A DNA stretch of 58,895 bases. It comes from Bacteroidota bacterium. Its GTDB lineage: Bacteria; Bacteroidota; Ignavibacteria; Ignavibacteriales; Ignavibacteriaceae. A model generated the notes under the pieces. It searched no databases and was not told where the DNA came from. It saw only the letters and a program-made list of their open reading frames with translations. Below, piece by piece: positions 18,564 to 27,872 of this stretch. The DNA is taken from NCBI GenBank assembly GCA_021831685.1, contig JAKBMG010000194.1, forward strand, positions 1-58,895. Reading direction: 5' to 3'. A program made the position numbers and the translations under genes. Numbering within the stretch: position 1 is the first letter of the stretch; every line of letters starts with the position of its first letter.

Positions 18564-19516
18564 TAGTAATCACCGGGCCAACATGTTCCGGAAAAACAAG
18601 TTTAAGCCTTCTGCTGGCAGAAAAGTTAAATGCTGAAATTATCTCGGCAGACAGCAGACAAATATTTAAGTACCTTGATATTGGTACTGCAAAACCATCA
18701 AGACAAAATTTAGAAAAGGTAAAGCATCATTTTATTGATGTTTTAGAACCTGATGAAAATTATAATGTTAGCCGGTTTGAAAATGAAGCGAGTTTAGTAA
18801 TAAAAAATATTTTAAGTAGAAATAAAGTACCCCTAGTTGTCGGAGGTTCCGGATTATATATCAAAGCGCTAGTCGATGGAATTTTTGATGAAGTCGATAT
18901 TGATCAAGATTATAGAAATGAATTATTTGAACAAAAGAAAATTTATGGAAATGAATTCCTTTATTCAGAATTAATAAAGGTTGACCCTGAAAGCGCATCT
19001 AAGATGTTACCTCAAAATTGGAAAAGAATAATCAGGGCACTGGAAGTTTTCCATTTGACAGGCAAACCAATAGGTTTGCATCAAAAGGAACATAAACGTC
19101 AAACGGATTTTAAGTTTCTTCAATTTGGATTAAATTGGGAGCGACCAATTCTATATGAAAATATAGAGCACCGTGTTGATGAAATGTTAGAGCTTGGATT
19201 GGTCGAAGAGACAAAAAATATACTTGGAAAAGGATTCGACAGAAACTTAAATGCTCTTAATACAGTGGGCTATAAAGAAATAATTTCTTTTTTGGACGGG
19301 AGCATTAATATTGAAAGAGCAATCGAATTAATCAAAAGAAATACAAGGAGGTTTGCTAAAAGACAGTTAACCTGGTTTAGAGCAGATAAAAGAATTATCT
19401 GGCTGGATATAAACAACACGTTCCAGTCAGGCAACAATAAATACGAACAAACAGATCTCAAAAAAGATTTGGAAAACATTGCGGATGAAATAATTCGCAG
19501 AGAGGAACTCGGATGA
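18548..19516 (+). CDS. miaA: tRNA dimethylallyltransferase
   Basis: Adds a dimethylallyl group to N6 of A37 in tRNAs reading UNN codons, improving reading accuracy. 322 aa. P-loop ITGPTCSGKTS near the N-terminus, ISADSRQIFKYLDIGTAKP and VGGSGLYIKALVDG are hallmark segments, and NTRRFAKRQLTWFR is near the C-terminus. Start is TTG at 18548 with GGAAGG directly upstream inside pcm. Its stop overlaps the ATG of the next gene (ATGA). Confidence 0.96.
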   Translation: MEPKIIVITGPTCSGKTSLSLLLAEKLNAEIISADSRQIFKYLDIGTAKPSRQNLEKVKHHFIDVLEPDENYNVSRFENEASLVIKNILSRNKVPLVVGGSGLYIKALVDGIFDEVDIDQDYRNELFEQKKIYGNEFLYSELIKVDPESASKMLPQNWKRIIRALEVFHLTGKPIGLHQKEHKRQTDFKFLQFGLNWERPILYENIEHRVDEMLELGLVEETKNILGKGFDRNLNALNTVGYKEIISFLDGSINIERAIELIKRNTRRFAKRQLTWFRADKRIIWLDINNTFQSGNNKYEQTDLKKDLENIADEIIRREELG

Positions 19517-20880
19517 AGGAAAAAATTAAAATAGCGTCTGGGCAAGGATTCTGGGGGGATTTAATTGATGCTCCGTACGATCAAGTAAAAAAAGGGAATG
19601 TAGATTATCTTGTGATGGATTATCTTGCCGAAGTTACTATGTCAATTCTACAGAAACAGAAGAATAAAAATCCAAAACTTGGTTACGCAAAAGACATTCC
19701 CGAACTGATGAAAAGAATTTTACCTATCTGCAAAGAGAAGGGAACAAAAATAATAACCAACGGTGGCGGGGTTAACCCGATTTCTTGCGCTGAAGCTGTT
19801 TTGGATGTAGCCAGAAATATTGGTATCGATAAATTGGAAATAGCTGTTGTACTTGGAGATGATATCAAAGATAGAATTGATGAAATAATAAATTCCGGCA
19901 GCGAATTAAATAATATGGATACGAATGAATCTATCAAATCGGTCAAAGAGAAAATCCTTAGTGCTAACGTATACTTTGGTGCCTTGCCGATTGTTGAAGG
20001 ATTAAAAGCGGGTGCAGATATTGTCATAACTGGAAGAACGACCGATACCGGATTAACGTTAGCTCCGATGATTTATGAATTTGGATGGGATAAAAATAAT
20101 TATGATCTGATGTCCGCGGGAACTGTGGCGGGACACATATTGGAATGCGGCGCACAATCTTCCGGGGGAAATTTCCTCGGAGACTGGCAGTCGATTCCAA
20201 ACATGGCAGAAGTTGGATTTCCAATTGCTGAAGCTTATCCAAACGGCGAATTTATAATTACAAAACATGCAAACACAGGTGGAAGAGTATCATTTGAAAC
20301 TGTTGCTGAACAGCTTCTGTATGAGATAGGTGATCCTGAAGTATATATTACACCGGATTGCGTGGCAGATTTTACTTCAATTAAACTTGAAGATTTAGGT
20401 AACGACCGGGTAAAAGTATTTAGTATCAAAGGAAAGAAAGCTACGGAGTTCTATAAAGTATCTTGTTCTTATGCAAGTGGATATTCTGCTTCTGCAAGCC
20501 TGACTTATTCATGGCCTCAGGCTTTAACAAAAGCAAAAGCAGCCGACAAGATATTGAGGAAAAGATTAGAAAATCTTAATCTTACTTTTGATGAAATAAG
20601 AACAGAATTTATCGGCTACAATTCTTGCCACGGACCTTTATCAAAAGAAAATAATGAAGAAGATATAAATGAAATAATGCTGCGAGTTGCTGTCAGATCA
20701 CAAGATTATTATTCAATAGAGCGGTTTGGGAAAGAAATAGCACCATTAATATTAACCGGTCCTCCAAGCGTAACAGGGTTTGCAGGCGGTCGCCCAAAAC
20801 CAAGCGAGGTAGTGGCATATTGGCCTGCATTAATTCCTAAAAAATTAGTTCAACCTGAAGTAAAATTAATAGAGTTGTAA
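19513..20880 (+). CDS. AtuA-family protein (DUF1446), acyclic terpene utilisation-like
   Basis: 455 aa, cytoplasmic. It matches the DUF1446/AtuA domain: IASGQGFWGDLIDAP at the start, NGGGVNPISCAEAV, ADIVITGRTTDTGLTLAPM and SSGGNFLGDW. AtuA is needed for citronellol/geranyl-CoA breakdown in Pseudomonas, but its reaction is not established and no other atu genes are here, so the role may differ. Start ATG overlaps the miaA stop by 4 nt. The C-terminal AtuA domain is a separate gene downstream, the usual split form. Confidence 0.88.
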   Translation: MKEKIKIASGQGFWGDLIDAPYDQVKKGNVDYLVMDYLAEVTMSILQKQKNKNPKLGYAKDIPELMKRILPICKEKGTKIITNGGGVNPISCAEAVLDVARNIGIDKLEIAVVLGDDIKDRIDEIINSGSELNNMDTNESIKSVKEKILSANVYFGALPIVEGLKAGADIVITGRTTDTGLTLAPMIYEFGWDKNNYDLMSAGTVAGHILECGAQSSGGNFLGDWQSIPNMAEVGFPIAEAYPNGEFIITKHANTGGRVSFETVAEQLLYEIGDPEVYITPDCVADFTSIKLEDLGNDRVKVFSIKGKKATEFYKVSCSYASGYSASASLTYSWPQALTKAKAADKILRKRLENLNLTFDEIRTEFIGYNSCHGPLSKENNEEDINEIMLRVAVRSQDYYSIERFGKEIAPLILTGPPSVTGFAGGRPKPSEVVAYWPALIPKKLVQPEVKLIEL

Positions 20881-20881
20881 A

Positions 20882-21193
20882 ATGAAAAAACAATTATTAG
20901 AATTAGCACATGGAAGAAGCGGAGATAAAGGCGATGCAGCAAATATCGGAATAATCGCTTATGACGATAAAGAATTTGAAATAATTAAAAAGCAACTGAC
21001 AGTTAATCGCGTAAAAAAACATTTTGAAGGGATATGTTTTGGTGAAGTAGAACGTTATGAGCTTCCCAATTTACGCGCATTAAATTTTCTTTTGCATAAC
21101 ACACTGGGTGGAGGAGGAACTGTGTCACTTAAACATGATGCGCAGGGAAAAACTTTAGCAGCCGCCTTGCTCAGAATGGAAATTGAGATATAA
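20882..21193 (+). CDS. AtuA C-terminal (ferredoxin-fold) domain protein
   Basis: 103 aa, soluble. Begins ELAHGRSGDKGDAANIG, the conserved opening of the domain fused to the C-terminus of long AtuA proteins; LNFLLHNTLGGGGTVSL is also conserved. It starts 1 nt after the AtuA stop, so the two proteins are made together and probably bind each other. Reaction unknown. Confidence 0.88.
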   Translation: MKKQLLELAHGRSGDKGDAANIGIIAYDDKEFEIIKKQLTVNRVKKHFEGICFGEVERYELPNLRALNFLLHNTLGGGGTVSLKHDAQGKTLAAALLRMEIEI

Positions 21194-21223
21194 AAGAGAA
21201 TAAAAACAAAACAGGATTAAACA

Positions 21224-22325
21224 ATGTTTGATGAAGAATTGAAGCAGTTAAACTTATACAAGCAAAGGATTCATAATCTTCGAGGTTATCTTTGACGTCG
21301 ATAATAAAGACAACAAAGTAAAAGACCTTCAATACAAAACTACTGATGAATCTTTCTGGAATGATCAAATTGGTGCACAAAAAACTTTGCTGGAAGTAAA
21401 GCATTTGCAAGTTTGGATTAATCTCTGGAAAGATATTGACCAAAAAGCTAATAGCCTTGAAGAGTACATTAATTTAGCTGAAATGGAAAATGACGAATCG
21501 CTTATTGAAGAAATTCAAAATGAACTTATTTCCTTAAATGCAAATATTGAAGTAGTAGAACTTAAAAATATGCTAAGCGGAAAGGATGACAATAAGAACT
21601 GCATCCTTACGATCCATTCTGGCGCTGGCGGGACTGAGGCGCAGGATTGGGCAGACATGCTTATGAGAATGTATTTGCGTTGGGGAGAACAAAACGGGTT
21701 TAAGATGTCTATAGCTGACATTCTTGATGGAGACGGTGCGGGAATTAAAAGCGTAACAATTGAAGTCGAAGGCGAGTTTGCTTATGGTTATATGAAAGCA
21801 GAAAACGGCGTTCATAGACTGGTAAGAATTTCTCCTTTTGACTCTAACAAACGCCGCCATACTTCTTTTGCCTCGGTGTTTGTAATTCCCGAAATCGACG
21901 ATACTATCATAATTGAGATTAATCCAGCTGATTTAAGAATTGATACATTCCGTTCCGGAGGGAAGGGCGGACAGAATGTAAACAAGGTTGAAACAGCAGT
22001 GAGAATCACTCATATTCCAACAGGAACTGTCGCTGCATGTCAAAGTGAACGCTCTCAAATCCAAAATAAAAATAACGCAATGAAACTTTTAAAGTCAAAA
22101 CTGTATCAGGTTGAAAAGGAAAAGCAAGAAGCGGAATTAGACGAAGTTGAAAAAGGGAAAATGAAAATTGAGTGGGGAAGTCAGATACGTTCTTATGTTT
22201 TTCATCCTTATAATATGGTTAAAGATCATCGCACAGAAGTTGAGACTTCTGATGTCCAGGGCGTGATGAATGGCGACTTGAATAAATTTATTAAAGCTTT
22301 CCTATTAAAATTTAGTCATAATTAG
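21224..22325 (+). CDS. prfB: Peptide chain release factor 2 with programmed +1 frameshift
   Basis: Releases finished proteins at UGA and UAA. Frame 0 starts at ATG 21224 and reads 23 codons to an in-frame TGA (21293-21295) in the classic CTT-TGA-C slippery site; reading resumes in the +1 frame at GAC (21294), giving 366 aa. AGG at 21283-21285 region upstream supplies the Shine-Dalgarno-like stimulator, and the peptide across the site, LRGYL-DVD, matches other RF2s. The SPF codon-recognition tripeptide is at about 203-205 and GGQ at about 248-250. The shift is a self-regulation device: low RF2 favours the shift. An annotation beginning at 21387 would be truncated. Confidence 0.96.
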
Positions 22326-22329
22326 TCTT

Positions 22330-22677
22330 ATGAAAAAATCTATTTCAAAAAAGAATAAAGATGATTTTTTCGACCGCGTCTACAAAGTTGTTGCAAAAAT
22401 ACCTTACGGAAAAGTTGCCACTTATGGGGATATTGCAGAGGCATGTGGAATAAGGTCTGCTGCTAGAACTGTAGGATGGGCTTTGAATGGCGCTAAAGAA
22501 TCCGGGCTGCCCTGTCATCGTGTGGTAAACAGATTTGGAGCTCTTACCGGAAGGCTGCATTTCGGGGATAATGATATTATGGAAGATCTTCTTCGTTCTG
22601 AAGGAGTTGAATTTGATAAAGATGGTTTTGTAATATTGGATAAATTTATTTGGAAACCAAAGCCATTAAAAAAATGA
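22330..22677 (+). CDS. MGMT-domain DNA-binding protein (alkyltransferase-like)
   Basis: 115 aa, containing only the C-terminal DNA-binding domain of O6-alkylguanine transferases: VAKIPYGKVATYGDIAEACG, the helix-turn-helix RSAARTVGWAL and the active-site block PCHRVV at 61-66. Its length and the tail FVILDKFIWKP are like alkyltransferase-like (ATL) proteins, which usually have Trp in place of the reactive Cys; here Cys62 is kept. It may therefore be able to take up the alkyl group or may act as a damage flag for excision repair. It starts 4 nt after prfB. Confidence 0.88.
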   Translation: MKKSISKKNKDDFFDRVYKVVAKIPYGKVATYGDIAEACGIRSAARTVGWALNGAKESGLPCHRVVNRFGALTGRLHFGDNDIMEDLLRSEGVEFDKDGFVILDKFIWKPKPLKK

Positions 22678-22679
22678 AG

Positions 22680-22714
22680 AGGCTAACAAGTATGATTATC
22701 CATTTTGTTAGCCT
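22680..22714. terminator. Bidirectional terminator hairpin
   Basis: Arms AGGCTAACAA and TTGTTAGCCT form a perfect 10-bp stem between the convergent MGMT-like and LiaF-like genes. Confidence 0.75.
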
Positions 22715-22728
22715 TTGCTAATAAATTA

Positions 22729-23673
22729 TTACCAACTGCTTCCAGTATATCTGTTAACGTGAATTGAAGAAATCCCTGCATCAAGATGAAGATAAATTTT
22801 ATCCTTCGCTTGGTCAAAATTATCCGTTTGGTACTCGTTGTTACTTATCTTGTTGAATCCATTAAATTCATTATCCGAAAGACCGGATTTGACCATAATT
22901 CTGCAGCCGGAAGATTCGGGGACTAGAATTTCTATTGAGGATACGCCCGCGTTTAAGTTTAATGTAGTCAATTCACTTTTATTACCTAGTTTAAGCATTA
23001 TTTTAGCCGCACCCATTTTGACATTTATATTTTCAGTCTTAAAGGGAGTAAAATCAAAATTCATCTCCGCAGCACCGCAATTTAAGTTCAAATTCCAAAC
23101 AGGATTAGGGTTAAGCCTTATCTCTGCAAAGTTGTGGTTATATTTTCCATTAAAAAACGTGAACGATCTTTTCTTCATTTTAAATTTTACAATTGCATTC
23201 CCGTTTGAAATTTCCTTTTCAAGAAGATAAAGATTTTTATGACCTATTATATGTGCCGACATAAGCTGGTTTGTCGTATCTTTAATGATAAAAGAGCCCG
23301 CTCCGGCATCAAAATAAAAATCAGCTTTGCTTATATTAGGATTATAATCAGTATAATAATTTGATGAATCGGAATCCGAGGAAATTGAATAATCGCTGTG
23401 GTTATCAAAGAAATCACTGCCTCTAACAAACCAAAAAATTGAATTGAAAAAAGCAAACAGTGCAACTGCAATGATTATTGCTGAAATAGCAGACAAGAAT
23501 CCTTTCACAATTGAGTTGGTTGTGAAATAGGAAAGCCCCAGCAGTATAAAAATGACCGGCCAGAATTTCCAAATATAAGTCATGTCGAAATTTAGTGATC
23601 CAAGATTAGCAAGCAGGACTAGCACCCCGATAGTAACAAAAAACAATCCCCAAAAAAGATTTCTTATTTTCAT
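22729..23673 (-). CDS. LiaF/DUF5668-type membrane protein with toast-rack-like domain
   Basis: 314 aa. Four hydrophobic helices in the first 90 residues, including LFWGLFFVTIGVLVLLANLG and FWPVIFILLGLSYF, match the LiaI/LiaF-type membrane region. The rest (about 115-314) is a beta-rich domain of repeated strands (LNLNCGAAEMNFDF, NVKMGAAKIMLKLG, LNLNAGVSSIEILVP) like the toast-rack fold of cell-envelope stress proteins. It is probably located at the inner membrane. It follows the PspC gene by 20 nt; PspC-LiaF pairs act in envelope stress sensing in other bacteria, but its target here is unknown. Confidence 0.8.
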   Translation of the reverse strand: MKIRNLFWGLFFVTIGVLVLLANLGSLNFDMTYIWKFWPVIFILLGLSYFTTNSIVKGFLSAISAIIIAVALFAFFNSIFWFVRGSDFFDNHSDYSISSDSDSSNYYTDYNPNISKADFYFDAGAGSFIIKDTTNQLMSAHIIGHKNLYLLEKEISNGNAIVKFKMKKRSFTFFNGKYNHNFAEIRLNPNPVWNLNLNCGAAEMNFDFTPFKTENINVKMGAAKIMLKLGNKSELTTLNLNAGVSSIEILVPESSGCRIMVKSGLSDNEFNGFNKISNNEYQTDNFDQAKDKIYLHLDAGISSIHVNRYTGSSW

Positions 23674-23693
23674 AAAGCTTCTCGCAATTTATT

Positions 23694-24125
23694 TTACTTT
23701 GAATTTGATTTAAGTAGCAGCGAAATGCCTATTACAATTAAGATTAAAGGCCAATAATCACCAAAATGAAACCATGGGATAAAATTTTGACCTAAGAAAA
23801 TAAATCCTAGAACAATTAAAATTACTCCGCCCAAATTGTTTCTTCTTGGCTCATGCTCTTTGTGCATTCGCGTTGATGCCTCATCTTTCGATTCAGTTGA
23901 ATTGTCTTGGCTGTTCGCTGAAGCAGATACATTCTCGGGATAAGGTTCTTCGGGGACAACAATCCACAAAATAATATAGGCAAGAATTCCGCTTCCACCG
24001 ACGACCAAGGCTACTATAAAAATAATTCTGATCAAAGTCGAATCAATGTCAAAATAATCTCCTAAGCCTCCGGCTACTCCGCCAATCATTTTATCTCTGC
24101 GTGACCGGTATAATTTCCTTTTCAT
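23694..24125 (-). CDS. PspC-domain membrane protein
   Basis: About 143 aa. The PspC domain is at the N-terminus: KLYRSRRDKMIGGVAGGLGD followed by a long hydrophobic helix. A charged linker leads to a second membrane pair, GGVILIVLGFIFLGQNFIPW and WPLILIVIGISLLL, of LiaF-type. PspC proteins sense or help answer membrane stress. An ATG 33 nt further upstream (24158) is open, but GGAGG sits 7 nt before the ATG at 24125, so that is the start. Cotranscribed with the LiaF-like gene. Confidence 0.88.
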   Translation of the reverse strand: MKRKLYRSRRDKMIGGVAGGLGDYFDIDSTLIRIIFIVALVVGGSGILAYIILWIVVPEEPYPENVSASANSQDNSTESKDEASTRMHKEHEPRRNNLGGVILIVLGFIFLGQNFIPWFHFGDYWPLILIVIGISLLLKSNSK

Positions 24126-24411
24126 TTTATACCTCCGTATAAATAAGTTTAATTTCAATGGGAATAATAACCAAAAATATTTTTTATGCTAATCTATTGT
24201 TATTAGCGGCTTTTAACCCTGAATTACGGAAGAATAATTTTACCTGCGGCGCCTAATGAGATATTATTCCTTGTTGATTGATTTTCAAAATATCGGTTTA
24301 AGTAATGTTAGACAAAATGTATTATTCTTCAGAAAGAGAAAACAACCCATATCAATATTGTAAAACCACTAGTCCTTTCCTATTTTTGCAACAAAAAAAT
24401 AAAGATATTTT

Positions 24412-26049
24412 ATGAAAATTGCTTTATGTCAGACAAATACAATCATTGGTGACTTAGATTTTAACAAAGCTAAAATTATTGAAGGATACAATAAAGCTCT
24501 ACAAGATTCTGTTGATTTAGTAATCTTCCCAGAGTTATCCTTAGTGGGATACCCTCCGCAAGATTTAGTTGAAAAAAAAGAATTTAGAGATGAAGTTAAT
24601 AAAGCAGCTAAAGAAATTGCCTCGATTACAGGTGAGGTTGCAATCCTTTTTGGCGCAATTACCGAAAATAATCATTTGACCGGGACTGCCGTTCATAATT
24701 CTGCTTTACTATGTTACAATGGGAAAATTCAATTTGTCCAACACAAAACTTTAATTCCTAACTACGATGTTTTTGATGAAATGCGGTATTTTGATATGGC
24801 ACTGGAAGCGAAAATATTTAATTTCAAAGGAGAGAAATTAGGGATTTCAATTTGCGAAGATATTTGGAATGATGAAGATTACTGGTACAAAAGGCGTTAC
24901 AGTATTGATCCGGTAAAAAACTTAATTGAAAAAGGAGCCACTATATTAATAAATATTTCGGCTAGCCCTTACGCATATCATAAAAGAGAAGACCGGCAAA
25001 AAATGTTATCGGTTTTAACTAAACATGATAAAATCCCGCTTGCTTATGTTTGTACGGTCGGTGCACAAACTGATTTAATATTTGACGGTGCAAGTATGTG
25101 CTTTGATAGAAATGGAAGCCTGGTCATTCTTGGAAAGGCGTATGAGGAAGACTATTTTATTTTTGATACATGTAAAAAATATCCGGAAATAATTAATTCA
25201 GAAAAATGCTTTGAAGAAGAAATATTAAACGCTTTAATTTATGGTATACGTGAATATTGTAATAAATTAAATTTTAGAAAAGTAGTTATAGGATTAAGCG
25301 GAGGAATTGATTCAGCGCTTGTTACATATCTCGCCGTTCAAGCCTTGGGAAAAGAAAATGTCCATGTTATTTTGATGCCTTCCCAATTTTCAAGCGATGG
25401 TAGCATTATAGATTCAGAGAAACTTATTGCTAATCTCGGCATCTCATCAGAAAATATTTCGATTCAGCCTGTAGTGGATAAAATAAACGAAATTCTTTCT
25501 CCGGCTTTTCATAACTTACCCCAAGGACTTGCTGAAGAAAATATTCAAGCCCGGGTTAGAGGTCTTTATTTAATGGCTATAGCGAATAAGTTTAATTACT
25601 TGTTGCTTGCTACCGGGAATAAATCAGAGATGGCAGTTGGTTACTGTACGCTTTATGGTGATATGAGCGGGGGACTTGCAGTAATCGCTGATGTTTACAA
25701 AACCGATGTTTACCGTCTCGCAAATTATATCAATATAAATGAAGAAATTATCCCTGTGGAAATAATCACAAAGGCTCCTTCGGCTGAATTAAAACCCGGC
25801 CAAAAGGATCAGGACTCATTACCTGAATATGATTTGTTAGATAAAATATTAAAAATGTATCTTGAAGAAAATAAAGAGATATCCGAGATTTCTCATCTAA
25901 TCGGTGATGAAAAAATTGTTAAGTTTGTGCTAAGGTTAGTTGATCTAAATGAATATAAGCGGAGACAGGCTGCTCCTGCCTTAAGAGTTTCGACAAAAGC
26001 TTTCGGATATGGAAGAAGATACCCGATTGTTCAAGGTTGGAGAAAATAA
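24412..26049 (+). CDS. nadE: Glutamine-dependent NAD+ synthetase
   Basis: Last step of NAD synthesis: amidates nicotinate adenine dinucleotide using ammonia from glutamine. 545 aa, two domains. The N-terminal nitrilase-type glutaminase shows its triad: Glu in FPELSLVGYPP, Lys in HKTLIPNYDVFDE and Cys in GISICEDIWND. The C-terminal synthetase has the ATP pyrophosphatase loop GLSGGIDSAL and LLATGNKSEMAVGY. No upstream partner gene; dsbD follows. Confidence 0.96.
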   Translation: MKIALCQTNTIIGDLDFNKAKIIEGYNKALQDSVDLVIFPELSLVGYPPQDLVEKKEFRDEVNKAAKEIASITGEVAILFGAITENNHLTGTAVHNSALLCYNGKIQFVQHKTLIPNYDVFDEMRYFDMALEAKIFNFKGEKLGISICEDIWNDEDYWYKRRYSIDPVKNLIEKGATILINISASPYAYHKREDRQKMLSVLTKHDKIPLAYVCTVGAQTDLIFDGASMCFDRNGSLVILGKAYEEDYFIFDTCKKYPEIINSEKCFEEEILNALIYGIREYCNKLNFRKVVIGLSGGIDSALVTYLAVQALGKENVHVILMPSQFSSDGSIIDSEKLIANLGISSENISIQPVVDKINEILSPAFHNLPQGLAEENIQARVRGLYLMAIANKFNYLLLATGNKSEMAVGYCTLYGDMSGGLAVIADVYKTDVYRLANYININEEIIPVEIITKAPSAELKPGQKDQDSLPEYDLLDKILKMYLEENKEISEISHLIGDEKIVKFVLRLVDLNEYKRRQAAPALRVSTKAFGYGRRYPIVQGWRK

Positions 26050-26078
26050 AGAAATGTCAAAAACAAAGAGTTAGTTTA

Positions 26079-27872
26079 ATGGAAAAGAATTTTATAAAAT
26101 ATTATAAGCTATCATTATTTTCAATCATTGTTTTATTAGTTTTTGCTGCGCCGGTCATGCCTCAGATAATCGGACAACAGGGACATGTAAAAATTAAATC
26201 ATACTCATCACTGGATAAGGTAAGGGTAGGCAGTCAATTTCAGATTGCGGTAAAAGCTGATGTTGATGATTCATGGCATATAAATTCAGATAAACCAAAC
26301 GAAGATTATTTAATCCCGACGAAAATTTCGATAGATACATCGAATGGATTTAAACTCCAAAGTGTCATTTATCCAAAAGCAAACAATATTAAACTTAGCT
26401 TTTCGGAGAAACCTCTTTCGGTTTGGGAAGGAGAAATCTTTTTTACAGGCACTGTGTATGTGCCCCAAAATTTAACACCCGGGAATTATCCGCTTTTAGT
26501 AAAATTAGAATATCAGTCATGTAATAATCAAACTTGCTCTCCTCCAGTCTCGGCTGAAGACACATTGATCGTTAACGTAACAAATTCCAATATAACCCCG
26601 GCTAAAATCAACCTGGACATTTTTAATAAATTAAATCTTAACGACGAACCTGAAATTAAAAATGCACAACCATCCGATGCTATTTCATCAACTTTAGCTT
26701 CGAGCGGATTATTGTTAAGCTTATTATTTGTCTTTGTAGGAGGATTAGCACTAAATCTTACTCCTTGCGTCTATCCTTTAATCCCAATCACCATCGGCTT
26801 CTTTGGCGGGCAAAGCGAGGGAAGTACAAAAAGACTTTTTTTAATGGGATTATTATTCGTAGTAGGAATGGCACTAACTTATTCGGTAATAGGAGTTGTG
26901 ACTGCATTGAGCGGTGCCGTATTTGGTTCTCTATTACAAAATATGTGGGTCATTATTTCCATTTCATTAATCTTCGTGATTTTATCTTTAAGCATGTTTG
27001 GGCTTTATGAAATACAAATGCCAAACAGCTTAGTCGCAAAAGCCGGTGGTGCTAAAAACGGTTATTATGGTGCATTCTTTATGGGCCTAACTATGGGCAT
27101 TGTAGCAGCTCCTTGCATCGGTCCTTTTGTGCTTGGACTCGTAACATTTGTCGCAGCAAAAGGGGATCCTTTCTACGGATTCTTAATGTTCTTTGTTTTA
27201 GCTCTCGGATTAGGTTTCCCTTATCTTTTACTTGCAATATTTTCGGGAAAGATTAAAAAACTTCCTCGCTCCGGCGTTTGGATGGAATCCGTAAAACATA
27301 TTTTTGGATTGATTCTTCTCGGAATGGCTCTCTATTTTATTCTCCCGCTTCTGCCAAAGAATATCTCAGGATACGTTCTTCCGGTATTTTTTATTATTGC
27401 TGCGCTTTATATTCTAATTTTTGATAAGTTAGCTAATAATATTAAAGGCTTCAGAATTTTCAAGATCACATTTTCAATCATACTAATTGCAGTTGCTGCT
27501 TATGCATTAATACCTGAAAAGAAAAGTTCGATTGAATGGAAATCATATTCGGAAAATTCCTTATCGAAAAGTACCTCATTAAACAAAGGGGCAATAATCG
27601 ATTTCTACGCAGACTGGTGCATACCATGTAAAGAATTAGATGCATCTACTTTTTCCAATCCAAAAGTTATTGAAGAATCTAAAAACTTCATTACATTAAA
27701 AGCCAACATGACGAAAACTCTTTCACCTGATGTTGAACAACTGCGGGATAAATATAAAATCGTCGGAGTTCCCACAATTCTTATCCTAAATTCCAAAGGT
27801 AAAGAAATTCAAAGAATAACAGGATTCGTCAACGCAAAAGAATTTTCTGAAATGCTAAAGAAAGTCGAATGA
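26079..27872 (+). CDS. dsbD: Thiol:disulfide interchange protein DsbD
   Basis: Carries reducing power from cytoplasmic thioredoxin across the inner membrane to periplasmic proteins. A signal peptide ends near VFAAPVMPQ; the periplasmic alpha domain has its cysteine pair in YQSCNNQTCSPP; the membrane domain has its two cysteines in LNLTPCVYPLIP and AAPCIGPF; the C-terminal thioredoxin domain has WCIPC. All six cysteines are thus present. The frame is open to a TTG at 26037 inside nadE, but the ATG at 26079 directly precedes the signal peptide and is preferred (597 aa). Confidence 0.94.
   Translation: MEKNFIKYYKLSLFSIIVLLVFAAPVMPQIIGQQGHVKIKSYSSLDKVRVGSQFQIAVKADVDDSWHINSDKPNEDYLIPTKISIDTSNGFKLQSVIYPKANNIKLSFSEKPLSVWEGEIFFTGTVYVPQNLTPGNYPLLVKLEYQSCNNQTCSPPVSAEDTLIVNVTNSNITPAKINLDIFNKLNLNDEPEIKNAQPSDAISSTLASSGLLLSLLFVFVGGLALNLTPCVYPLIPITIGFFGGQSEGSTKRLFLMGLLFVVGMALTYSVIGVVTALSGAVFGSLLQNMWVIISISLIFVILSLSMFGLYEIQMPNSLVAKAGGAKNGYYGAFFMGLTMGIVAAPCIGPFVLGLVTFVAAKGDPFYGFLMFFVLALGLGFPYLLLAIFSGKIKKLPRSGVWMESVKHIFGLILLGMALYFILPLLPKNISGYVLPVFFIIAALYILIFDKLANNIKGFRIFKITFSIILIAVAAYALIPEKKSSIEWKSYSENSLSKSTSLNKGAIIDFYADWCIPCKELDASTFSNPKVIEESKNFITLKANMTKTLSPDVEQLRDKYKIVGVPTILILNSKGKEIQRITGFVNAKEFSEMLKKVE

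Noticed and set aside
21293-21295. In-frame TGA in prfB as a sign of a pseudogene
   Set aside because: It is the normal RF2 frameshift site; sequence continues correctly in the +1 frame.
24126-24158. Upstream ATG for PspC
   Set aside because: A strong GGAGG lies right before the ATG at 24125 and the PspC domain starts there.
26037-26078. TTG at 26037 as DsbD start
   Set aside because: It lies inside nadE and would put a polar extension before the signal peptide; ATG 26079 fits better.
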